Shown in pieces: positions 28,656 to 38,843 of a DNA stretch of 64,000 nt. This DNA is from an uncultured Propionivibrio sp. (GTDB lineage: Bacteria; Pseudomonadota; Gammaproteobacteria; Burkholderiales; Rhodocyclaceae), in contig CALAIL010000028.1 of the NCBI GenBank assembly GCA_937923255.1, positions 31,776 to 95,775 on the forward strand, written 5' to 3'. A model generated the notes under the pieces. It saw only the letters and a program-made list of their open reading frames with translations, did no database searches and was not told the DNA's origin. Positions within the stretch are counted from its first letter, which is position 1; each line of letters starts with the position of its first letter. A program made the position numbers and the translations under genes.

Positions 28656-30526
28656 ATGACTTCCCTTCTCTCTTCTGCATTTGTCTATTTGGGGGCAGCG
28701 GTGCTGATCGTGCCAGTGTCAAAGCGGCTTGGTCTCGGCTCGGTGCTGGGTTATCTGCTGGCAGGCATCCTCATCGGCCCGATATTCCATTTCGTCGGCG
28801 CGGAAACGCACGATGTGCAGCACGTTGCCGAATTTGGCGTGGTGATGATGCTGTTCCTTATCGGGCTCGAACTGGAGCCGGCGATGCTGTGGAAGCTGCG
28901 CGCCAAATTGTTCGGCCTCGGCGGTTTGCAGGTCGTCCTGACGATACTCGTGATTGCCGCGCTTGCCATGCTGCTGGGGCAGCCGTGGCAGGTGGCGGTC
29001 GCCGCCGGTTGCGTCCTGGCGCTCTCATCCACCGCGATTGTCTTGCAGACGCTCGGCGAGAAGGGCTTGCTCGGCAGTCCGGGCGGACAATCCGCGTTTT
29101 CCGTGCTGCTCTTTCAGGATATCGCCGTCATTCCAATGCTGGCGCTCTTGCCGATGCTTGCCCTGCCGGGGCTGACTGGACACGCAGAGAGTCATGAAGC
29201 GGCGACCCTGCTCGATGGCATGCCCGCCTGGCAGAAAGCGGCGCTGATTGTCGCGGTCATCGGCGGTATCGTCGGCGGCGCCCACTTCCTCACCCGCCCG
29301 TTTTTCCGCTACATCGCCCGCTCACGCTTGCGCGAGATATACACGGGACGGCGCTGGCGCTGGTGGTCGGCATCGCCGCGCTGATGAGCCTGATCGGCCT
29401 CTCACCCGCGCTCGGCGCCTTTGTCGCCGGGGTGGTACTGGCGGACAGCGAATACCGGCACGAACTGGAAAGCACACTGGAACCGTTCAAAGGTCTCCTG
29501 CTCGGCCTCTTCTTCATCACCGTCGGCGCGGGCATCGATTTCGACCTGCTCTTTAACGAATTTGGCACCATCCTCTGCCTGACGCTGGCGGTGATGCTGG
29601 TCAAAGCGGCGGTGCTGCACGTCCTCGGCAAACTTTTCCGCCAGCGCGGCCTGAACAACCGTCTCTTCGCCCTCAGCCTTGCCCAGGCGGGGGAATTCGG
29701 CTTCGTGCTGCTGTCCTTTGTGGTGCAAAACGCCGTGATGCCGCAAGCCGTGGCGGATCGCCTGCTGCTTGTGGTGGCGCTCTCCATGCTGTTCACGCCG
29801 CTGCTCTTCATCGTGTACGAAAAATTCCCGCGCGCAGCCGCTGTCGGACAAGACCCGCGCCAGGCCGATACCATCGCCGAAGAAAACCCCATCATCATCC
29901 TCGGCCACGGCCGCTTCGGGCAGATAATCGACGGCCTCCTCGAATCCTGTGGCTACCACACCACCGTCATCGACTACGACGTGGAAACCGTGGAAGGCCT
30001 CCTTGCCAGATACGGCATCAAAACCTACTTCGGCGACGCCTCCCGCCCGGAACTGCTGGAAGCAGCGGGCATTGCCAAGGCACAACTGCTGGTGGTCGCC
30101 ATCGACAACGCCGAACAGGCCACCGCCATCGTCGAAGAAGCGCGCAAACGCTACCCGCAGCTGCCCATCCTTGCCCGCGCCTACGACCGCCGGCACGTTT
30201 ACGCACTCTACCGCGCAGGCGCACAGGAAATCGTCCGCGAAACCTTCGACGCGGCGATGCGCAGCGGGCGGATTGCCCTGGAAATGCTCGGCATGGATAT
30301 CGCGCTGGCGCAGAAAATCAGCGACTTCTACTATCACCGCGACCGCCACAGCGTGCGCCTGATGGCGGATGCCTACGATCCCGACCTGCCCCGCTTCGGC
30401 AACGAACGCATGGCGATGATTGCCAAAGCCGACGACGCCGAAACAGAGGCGATGATTGCGGCGCTACTGCGTGGCGAAGAAGTGGACTGGAAGCCGGAAG
30501 CGGATTTGACCGCGCCGTCGCCATAA
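28656..30526 (+). pseudogene. Kef-type K+/H+ antiporter (CPA2) with TrkA-N domain, broken by one frameshift
   Basis: Two overlapping frames together give one protein of about 620 residues. The first (28,656-29,384) covers the N-terminal helices with LGSVLGYLLAGILIGP and LFLIGLELEPAMLWKLR. The second continues with VGIAALMSLIGLSPALGAF, the rest of the exchanger, and then IIILGHGRFGQIIDGLL (the TrkA-N NAD-binding domain) to 30,526. The expected join lies at 29,341-29,350, where RSRLREIYTG should be followed in the same frame by the downstream helix; one base is missing. A sequencing error or a real inactivation cannot be separated here. Glutathione-gated KefB/KefC is the closest type. A ribosome site AAAGGA precedes the ATG. 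Confidence 0.85.
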
Positions 30527-30543
30527 CCGCTTGCCGGATAAAG

Positions 30544-30570
30544 AAAACACCCGCCACGGCGGGTGTTTTT
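30544..30570 (+). terminator. Intrinsic terminator after the Kef-type gene
   Basis: Arms AAAACACCCGCC and GGCGGGTGTTTT form a near-perfect stem around a 3-base loop, followed by T residues. It separates the antiporter from the helicase gene. Confidence 0.82.
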
Positions 30571-30699
30571 ACAGGGATTGCCGCGCGTACCCCATCAAGC
30601 GGGATAAATGCTGGTTGTTCGGAATTCCCCCTTCCGGCCTTCGGCCACTTTCCCCCGCAAGTGGGAGAAAGGGTTTCGTGCCAAGCGGCATGACTGGCG

Positions 30700-30778
30700 A
30701 TATGATTGAGGCCGTTCTAAGGGCTGCCCTGAAACCTTTATCAACAGGGTATCTCAGAGCGCCCCTTCTTTCATACAC
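30700..30778. repeat. Divergent single copy of the dispersed repeat
   Basis: On the minus strand the stretch reads GAGATACCCTG, TTGATAAAGG and then GGGCAGCCCTT. This follows the same order as the repeat block at 57,750-57,800 and the degenerate copy at 4,590-4,640. It lies immediately before the start of the helicase gene, and similarity is partial. Confidence 0.4.
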
Positions 30779-30792
30779 CGAATACTCGCGCA

Positions 30793-33700
30793 ATGAATAC
30801 CCCGTCCCCCGCTAGCCAGAGCGCCCGCCTGACCCGCGATGCCCTCGATCCGGCGCGCTGTGTCGTTGTCGAAGCCTGCGCCGGTAGCGGCAAAACCTGG
30901 CTGCTGGCCTCGCGCATCGTGCGTTTGCTGCTGGCGGGCGTTGCGCCCGGCGAAATCCTGGCCATCACCTTTACGCGCAAGGCGGCGCGCGAGATCGAAG
31001 CGCGCGTTATCGGCTGGCTGCGCCAGCTGGCGATGGAAGAAGACGCCGCCATCGATAATTTTCTCGCCGAGCGCGGTCTGGTGGCGGATGCCGCTGATTC
31101 CACGCTGCGGCAGGCGGCGCGCGGGCTGTATGAACGGGTTCTGGCGGCACAGCCGGGGCTGGCGGTCAATACCTTTCATGCCTGGTTTCTGCAACTGGTC
31201 GATGCGGCGCCGCTTTCCGCCAATCTGGCGGGGGTATCGCTGATCGAGCCGGGTGTACGGCAATTTGACGAACTCTGGCGCGCCTTTATCGCCACGCTGC
31301 CCGGTGAGCCGGCGCAGCGCGTGAGCGATGATGCGGATCCTGCGCCGGCGCTGGTGCGTCTGCTGGAGACGGCCGGACTGGATGCCGTGCGCCGCCTTGT
31401 CCACCGGGCGTATGAGCGGCGCAGCGAATGGCTGGCCTTGGCCGAGGCGGACGGTGATTCGACGACGCCTGCCGCGCGCGTAGTGTCTTCTCTGCAAGCC
31501 CTGCTGGGCGTGGGTGCGCCGGGAGAGGCGCTGGCGGCGTTTTTTGCCGATGGTTGGCCGGGGGACTGGCAGGCGTATCTCGGCCTGCTGGAAATGAGCG
31601 AATTGAAAAAGGAACGCGCCAGTGCGGCGATGCTGCGTGCGGCACTGGCCGAGGCGGACGCAGACGCGCGCTTTACCCTGCTGCGCGCCGCTATGCTCAA
31701 TAAGGACGGTTCGATCCCCGTCAAGAAAGCGGGCGCTACGCTCGACAAGCGTTATACGCCGGCGGGCGCGCGGCGTTTTCTCGCGCTGCACGCTGCGCTG
31801 TGTCAGCGTCTGCTTGATTGCAGCGAGCGTCGGCTGGCGGAGCACATTCTCGCGTTCAATCGCGATGCCTGTGCCGTGTTTACGGCATTTCTCGCCCATG
31901 CCGAGGCCGTCAAGCAGGGGCGGCGGCAGATCGATTTTGTCGATGCCGAATGGCGTGTGCTGCAACTGTTGCGCGCGCCGGAGACGTCGGCTTTTCTGCA
32001 GGCGCGGCTGGATGCGCGTTACCGCCATGTCCTGCTCGATGAATTCCAGGATACCAATCCGCTGCAATGGCAGATTCTGCGCGCCTGGCTGGATGCCTAT
32101 TCGGATGACTGGCGTCCGCGCATTTTCCTCGTCGGCGACCCCAAACAGTCGATCTACCGTTTTCGCCGCGCCGAGCCGAGGCTGTTCGGGATCGCGGCGG
32201 ATTTTCTCGTGCGTGCCTATGGCGCGCTTCGCTGCACGCTGGATGCGACGCGGCGCAACGCGCAGCCAGTGGTCGATGCAGTCAATGCCGTATTTCTCGG
32301 CCTGCCGGAATTTGCGCCTTTCCGCGCGCAGACGACGTTTGCCGAAGGCATTCCGGGGCGTGTCGAACTGTTGCCGCTGTTTGGCGCTGACGCCGGCGGC
32401 TCGGCAGGCGAAGCCGCTGCCGGAAGCGCGGCGGACATTTCCGCGGCAGATGCCGGCAAAACCCGTGTGGACGGGCATTTGCGCGACCCGTTGACGGAAC
32501 CGGCGCAGGAAACCGAAGACCTGCGCCAGATCCGGGAGGCAGAGGCGCTGGCAAAAAAGATTGGAGAGATCGTCGGTCATGCGGGCGGCAGCGCCTGGCA
32601 GCTCCATGATCCCGATAGCATGGGCGGCGGGCCGCGCTCGGCGCGTTATGGCGACATCCTGCTGCTGGTGCGCACGCGCAGCAAGCTGGCCGTCTATGAA
32701 CGCGCGCTGAGCGCCGCCGGAATTCCCTATGAAGCGGCTTCGCGCGGCGGCCTGCTGGCAACGCTGGAGGCCAGTGATATTACGGCCTTGCTTGAATTTC
32801 TCGCCATGCCGCTCGATAACCTCAAACTGGCGCATGTAATGCGTTCGCCGATTTTCGCGTGCAGCAACGAGGAACTGTTGCTGCTGGCGTTTCCGCAGAT
32901 TTTGCCGCCGCTTTCGTCGAACGCCGCGCCGCAATCGACCCCCGATTCATGGTGGCGGCGCCTCACTGACCTTGCCGCTGGCGGGCAGGCGCCGCCGCGC
33001 CTGCTGCGGGCGGCGCGTCTGCTGGCATCCTGGCTGCGCATTGCTGGTGATTTGCCGACGCACGATTTGCTCGACCGCATTTATCACGAAGGCGAAGTGT
33101 TTGCGCGCTATCGTCGAGCGAGTCCGGAATACCGCGCCGCCGCCGTCGAGGCCAATCTGAATGCGTTATTGCTGCTGGCGCTTGACCTTGATGGCGGGCG
33201 CTATCCAAGCCTTTCCCGCTTTGTCGATGAACTGCGCAATCTGCGTGAAGCTGACGCCGGCGATGCGCCGGACGAAGGGGAAGTCGTCTCCGCGCAGACG
33301 GTGAGCAATCGCGTGCGTATTCTGACGATCCATGCGGCCAAGGGGCTGGAGGCGCCGATCGTCTGGCTGCTCGATGCCAATGCCTCAGCGCGCCCGGCCG
33401 AGCCGTGGGATGTCATCGTCGATTGGCCGCCGGAAGAAGCCTCGCCGCGGCATTTTTCCTTTTTCGGCCGCAAGGACGCGCGCGGCGCGGCGCGGCGTTT
33501 CCTCTTTGATGCGCAGGCGCAGGCGGCGCAGCGCGAAGAACTGAATCTGCTTTACGTGGCCATGACGCGCGCGCGGCAGGTGTTTATTGCCAGCGGCAGC
33601 GGGCAGGGCCGAAAGAGCGACAGTCCGCAGTCCGAGGAAAAAAGCGCGTACCGTTTGCTCGAACACGCGCTGGAAAGTGTGCAGACATTGCCTGTCGAAC

Positions 33701-34302
33701 CGGGCGGCACTCTGGTTCATGGCGATGATCTGACCGGGGCCGCTCCCGTCGATGCGGAAACATGTACGGTGGCAATGTCTGCGCCCGCGCAGGCCGTGCC
33801 GCCAACGACTGCGCCGGCTTTCACTGCGGTAGGCAGCCTGCGGCCGGCGTCGGATGATGCTGCGCGTTTTGGCACGCTGCTGCATGCGCTGCTGGAACGC
33901 CTGGCCGATGGCGGCCACATCGACCGGCTCGAAGCGTTTGCGCACTGGCGTGTTCCCGGTTTTGACGAGGAGGCGCACCAACGTGCCTGGCCGGTCGTCA
34001 AGCGGCTGCTCAGCGCGCCGGCGCTACAGGTGTTTTTTGACCCTGCGCGTTATCGGCGGGCATGGAATGAAATCGAACTGGCCGATCGCGATGGCCGTTT
34101 GCTGCGCATCGACCGGCTGGTTGAGCTTGACGATGCGTTGTGGGTGCTCGATTACAAGAGTTCGTCGGGTGAAACAGCGCGCCTTGATGCGTACCGAGAA
34201 CAAGTGCGCGGCTATTGCCGTGCGCTGGCGGATATTTTTCCGGACAGGACAATCCACGGTGCGCTGGTGTTCGCCGACGCCGAATTGCTTGAAATCGAAT
34301 GA
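30793..34302 (+). CDS. AddA-like (RecB-type) ATP-dependent helicase-nuclease
   Basis: A 1169-residue UvrD/Rep superfamily 1 helicase fused to a RecB-type nuclease, expected to process double-strand DNA ends for recombination. Walker A is ACAGSGKTWLLASR near residue 28. ITFTRKAAREIEARV is motif Ia, VNTFHAWFLQLV follows, Walker B LLDEFQDTNPLQW lies near 414, GDPKQSIYRFRRAEP is motif III, and LLYVAMTRARQVF is motif VI near 917. At the C-terminus RIDRLVELDDALWVLDYKSS gives the D-x(n)-DYK nuclease centre near 1105-1120. The layout is AddA rather than RecB. The usual partner AddB is absent from the genes on either side, so symbol addA is withheld. ATG at 30,793 lacks a strong ribosome site. Confidence 0.88.
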   Translation: MNTPSPASQSARLTRDALDPARCVVVEACAGSGKTWLLASRIVRLLLAGVAPGEILAITFTRKAAREIEARVIGWLRQLAMEEDAAIDNFLAERGLVADAADSTLRQAARGLYERVLAAQPGLAVNTFHAWFLQLVDAAPLSANLAGVSLIEPGVRQFDELWRAFIATLPGEPAQRVSDDADPAPALVRLLETAGLDAVRRLVHRAYERRSEWLALAEADGDSTTPAARVVSSLQALLGVGAPGEALAAFFADGWPGDWQAYLGLLEMSELKKERASAAMLRAALAEADADARFTLLRAAMLNKDGSIPVKKAGATLDKRYTPAGARRFLALHAALCQRLLDCSERRLAEHILAFNRDACAVFTAFLAHAEAVKQGRRQIDFVDAEWRVLQLLRAPETSAFLQARLDARYRHVLLDEFQDTNPLQWQILRAWLDAYSDDWRPRIFLVGDPKQSIYRFRRAEPRLFGIAADFLVRAYGALRCTLDATRRNAQPVVDAVNAVFLGLPEFAPFRAQTTFAEGIPGRVELLPLFGADAGGSAGEAAAGSAADISAADAGKTRVDGHLRDPLTEPAQETEDLRQIREAEALAKKIGEIVGHAGGSAWQLHDPDSMGGGPRSARYGDILLLVRTRSKLAVYERALSAAGIPYEAASRGGLLATLEASDITALLEFLAMPLDNLKLAHVMRSPIFACSNEELLLLAFPQILPPLSSNAAPQSTPDSWWRRLTDLAAGGQAPPRLLRAARLLASWLRIAGDLPTHDLLDRIYHEGEVFARYRRASPEYRAAAVEANLNALLLLALDLDGGRYPSLSRFVDELRNLREADAGDAPDEGEVVSAQTVSNRVRILTIHAAKGLEAPIVWLLDANASARPAEPWDVIVDWPPEEASPRHFSFFGRKDARGAARRFLFDAQAQAAQREELNLLYVAMTRARQVFIASGSGQGRKSDSPQSEEKSAYRLLEHALESVQTLPVEPGGTLVHGDDLTGAAPVDAETCTVAMSAPAQAVPPTTAPAFTAVGSLRPASDDAARFGTLLHALLERLADGGHIDRLEAFAHWRVPGFDEEAHQRAWPVVKRLLSAPALQVFFDPARYRRAWNEIELADRDGRLLRIDRLVELDDALWVLDYKSSSGETARLDAYREQVRGYCRALADIFPDRTIHGALVFADAELLEIE

Positions 34303-34497
34303 ATACGACGGTGGGGCGGTTGGGGCAGCGATTTTGATGATTCCGCGTGAGTTCTGGCGGGCGGACGTTCCCGGCCAGCACAGGTGGCGCAAGTCCGCCG
34401 TCATTGCGTTGATGTATACTGCGCCGCAGTGTAAGCGCCTAAGTGCTTGAAAATCCGTTTGTAGAAACCTTTTTGTTCAACTACCGTCATGGGATGA

Positions 34498-36000
<1,503 letters not shown>

Positions 36001-36021
36001 TTACGCCGGCTTGTCCCGGAG

Positions 36022-36046
36022 AGGCACCGCTGCGGCGGTGCCTTTT
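36022..36046 (+). terminator. Intrinsic terminator after eno
   Basis: AGGCACCGC and GCGGTGCCT form a 9-bp stem with a short loop, followed by TTTTTGTTG. Confidence 0.85.
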
Positions 36047-36135
36047 TGTTGTTTCCGTTGTTGCGTGGCGGCGTCCATGGCCGTTTTTCAGGCCGGTATA
36101 ATCCGCCCCGCATGTGTTTTGCCTGATTTTTATCG

Positions 36136-38085
36136 ATGAATTACACCGCAGAATCCATTGCCGTTCTCAAGGGGCTGGAGCCGGTTCGCCACCGTCCGGG
36201 CATGTATACGCGAACCGATTGTCCGTTGCATATTGTTCAGGAGGCCATCGACAATGCGGCCGACGAGGCGCTCGGCGGTTATTGCCGACAGATCGTCGTC
36301 ATTCTTCACCGTGACGGTTCGGTGACTGTACGTGATGACGGGCGTGGTATTCCCGTCGAAATTCATCCGACGGAAGGCGTGCCGACGGTCGAAGTCGTTT
36401 TTATGCAGCTGCACGCCGGCGGCAAGTTCAATAAAAATGACGGTGATTCGGCCTACCGCTTTTCCGGCGGGCTGCATGGCGTCGGGGTTTCCGTGACCAA
36501 TGCGCTGTCGAAGCGTTTGGAAGTTGAAGTAACCCGGGGCGGTGGGGTTTATCGCATTGTCTTCTCTGACGGCGCTGTGGCCGAGCCGCTCGTTCGCGTG
36601 GGTGATGCCGCCAAGCGGGCGCACGGAACCCAGGTGCGCATCTGGCCGGATGCCCAGTTTTTCGATTCGCCGGAAATTTCGCTGACTGAACTTGAGCGCT
36701 TGCTGCGTAGCAAGGCTGTGCTTCTACCGGGGCTGGAGATTTCGCTGCACATCGAAGGCGGCGAGACAAAGCGCTGGCGTTATGAGAAAGGGATGGCGCA
36801 GTATCTTGCCGGGCAGATCGCTGATGACCTTGCTGCGCCGATTTTTACTGCGGAAAACCATGCCGCAGAGGGCGACGAGAACTTTCCCGCCGGTTCCGGT
36901 GCGGCCTGGGCGCTGGCCTGGTGCGCCGAAGGCGCGCCGGTGCGCGAATCCTACGTCAATCTGATCCCGACGCCAGCCGGTGGCACGCATGAGACTGGCT
37001 TGCGGCAGGCGGCACTCGATGCGGTGAAAGGTTTTGCCGAACATCATGCACTGTTGCCGAAGGGAGTCAAACTGGTCGCGGATGATGTGGCGGCGCGCCT
37101 CTCCTTTGTTCTGTCGGCGCGCATGCTCGACCCTTCATTTCAGGGGCAGACTAAGGAGCGGCTCAATTCGCGCGATGCTGTTGCACTGGTTGCGCGCATG
37201 CTGCGTGACCCGCTGGAGTTGTGGCTGAACGAGCATCCCGATGAAGCCAAAAAAATTGTCGAGCTGGCCATTCGGGCTGCGCAGGCGCGTACTCGCGCCG
37301 GGCAGAAAGTCGAGAAACGCAAGCAGTCGGGCGTGGCCATTCTGCCGGGAAAGCTGTCTGACTGTCAGAGTGAGGACATTACCCGCAATGAAATCTTCCT
37401 TGTCGAGGGCGACTCGGCGGGGGGGTCGGCCAAATCCGGGCGTGACAAAGAATTGCAGGCGATCTTGCCATTGCGCGGCAAGGTGCTCAACACCTGGGAA
37501 GTCGATCCGGGCAGCCTGTTTGCCAATCGCGAGGTGCACGATATTGCCGTGGCGCTTGGTATCGACCCGCATACGGCCGATGCTCCCGATACGACGCTCG
37601 ACGGATTACGTTATGGCAAGGTCGTCATCATGACCGATGCCGATGTCGATGGCAGCCACATCCGCGTCCTGCTCTGTACGCTGTTCTATCGGCATTTCCC
37701 GAGACTCGTGGCCGGCGGGCATCTCTATTTTGCGCAGCCGCCGCTGTACCGGATCGATGTGCCGGCACAAGGTAAAAGGCGTCCGCTGCGCAAACTCTAT
37801 GCGCTTGATAATACGGAGCGCGATACTCTCATCGAACGTTTGGGGCGTGAAGGCGTCCGGCTGGAAACGCTTGTGGTTTCGCGGTTCAAGGGGCTGGGAG
37901 AAATGAACCCCGAGCAGCTTTGGGAAACGACGATGTCCCCCGATACGCGTCGGCTGATGCGCGTGCGCTTGCCGCTGGCGGCAGAGGCGTTGCCGGTCAT
38001 GAATATGCTGATGGCGCGCAATGAGTCGGCCGGGCGCCGTGCCTGGATGGAGGAGAACGGTGCGCTGGTTGAGGCGGAAAGCTGA
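36136..38085 (+). CDS. parE: DNA topoisomerase IV subunit B
   Basis: ParE is the ATPase subunit of topoisomerase IV, which unlinks replicated chromosomes. The 649-residue protein has the GHKL ATPase motifs EAIDNAADEALGGY, DDGRGIPVEIHPTEG and GGLHGVGVSVTNALS, then the TOPRIM domain with LVEGDSAGGSAKSGRDKEL and DADVDGSHIRVLLCTLF. GyrB would be longer (about 800 residues) and would read differently around the C-terminal insert, so ParE is preferred; parC lies 760 bases downstream. The two genes are separated by a small lipoprotein gene rather than adjacent. Confidence 0.94.
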   Translation: MNYTAESIAVLKGLEPVRHRPGMYTRTDCPLHIVQEAIDNAADEALGGYCRQIVVILHRDGSVTVRDDGRGIPVEIHPTEGVPTVEVVFMQLHAGGKFNKNDGDSAYRFSGGLHGVGVSVTNALSKRLEVEVTRGGGVYRIVFSDGAVAEPLVRVGDAAKRAHGTQVRIWPDAQFFDSPEISLTELERLLRSKAVLLPGLEISLHIEGGETKRWRYEKGMAQYLAGQIADDLAAPIFTAENHAAEGDENFPAGSGAAWALAWCAEGAPVRESYVNLIPTPAGGTHETGLRQAALDAVKGFAEHHALLPKGVKLVADDVAARLSFVLSARMLDPSFQGQTKERLNSRDAVALVARMLRDPLELWLNEHPDEAKKIVELAIRAAQARTRAGQKVEKRKQSGVAILPGKLSDCQSEDITRNEIFLVEGDSAGGSAKSGRDKELQAILPLRGKVLNTWEVDPGSLFANREVHDIAVALGIDPHTADAPDTTLDGLRYGKVVIMTDADVDGSHIRVLLCTLFYRHFPRLVAGGHLYFAQPPLYRIDVPAQGKRRPLRKLYALDNTERDTLIERLGREGVRLETLVVSRFKGLGEMNPEQLWETTMSPDTRRLMRVRLPLAAEALPVMNMLMARNESAGRRAWMEENGALVEAES

Positions 38086-38307
38086 AAAATGGCGGAAATG
38101 TCGCTTCCGGGCGACAGAAATATTTGCGTTGAATCAGGCGCTTGCCTGTTAGCAAACCACCAGTGTCGTGCTGCGGCGACGAGATATTTATGAAAATCTT
38201 GGTACAGTTCAATCAATTTATTGATTTTATATGAGTTTTATATCCTGGCCTGATTTTTGCAGTGAGAAAACTGCAATATACTTGTCTTAATTTTTGGAGC
38301 ACGTGAA

Positions 38308-38535
38308 ATGAAAATGATGAAATCCAGCCTGAATTCCAAAAAAAACCTGTTTGCCATCATTGTGGTGTGTGTGGCGTTGGCCGGGTGTTCCAATATGAGT
38401 AAGCGTGAAAAGAATACGGCCGTTGGCGCAGCTGTGGGCGGCGCCGCAGGCGCTGTGCTGACAGGCGGCTCTTCGATGGGCACCGTTGGCGGCGCGGTTG
38501 TAGGCGGTGTGATTGGGAACCAGATCAAGCGCTAG
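38308..38535 (+). CDS. Small glycine-zipper lipoprotein, OsmB-like
   Basis: Seventy-five residues with a lysine-containing n-region, a hydrophobic segment FAIIVVCVALAGC ending in a lipobox (LAGC), then KREKNTAVGAAVGGAAGAV and GTVGGAVVGGVIGNQIK. The GxxxGxxxG repeats form a glycine zipper of the kind found in OsmB, SlyB and Rick-17kDa-like outer membrane lipoproteins. A TTGGAG ribosome site precedes the ATG. The role is unknown; relatives are often induced by osmotic or envelope stress. It is a free-standing gene between parE and parC. Confidence 0.85.
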   Translation: MKMMKSSLNSKKNLFAIIVVCVALAGCSNMSKREKNTAVGAAVGGAAGAVLTGGSSMGTVGGAVVGGVIGNQIKR

Positions 38536-38843
38536 GCTGTGCGTGTTTGCTGCGTAACGCTTGTATGCGAATTGCACAGGGCATGATGCTGACGATATTC
38601 ACGATGTATGCGATGTGCTTATTTTTGGCTGATTGTCCGGGTGTTTCTGGCCTATTGATGCGCCGTCGCGTAGTTATCAGATGGATGGCTACGCGACGTG
38701 CCGTGTTTGGATGATGGTATTCGTTCGCAGCGTTGATCGGTAGTAATCGGTGTACACTCACGTTTTCGCTGAAGGTCGGCTGAGTCCGGCCTTTGCTGTT
38801 TTTACAGAGATTTTATTCCTGACGGATCGATTGAGTCGAGTGT
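38536..38843. other. Gene-free stretch upstream of parC
   Basis: About 300 bases with no supported coding sequence. Base composition is lower in GC than the flanking genes, consistent with a promoter region for parC, but no clear consensus pair is visible. No terminator hairpin was seen behind the lipoprotein gene. Confidence 0.35.
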
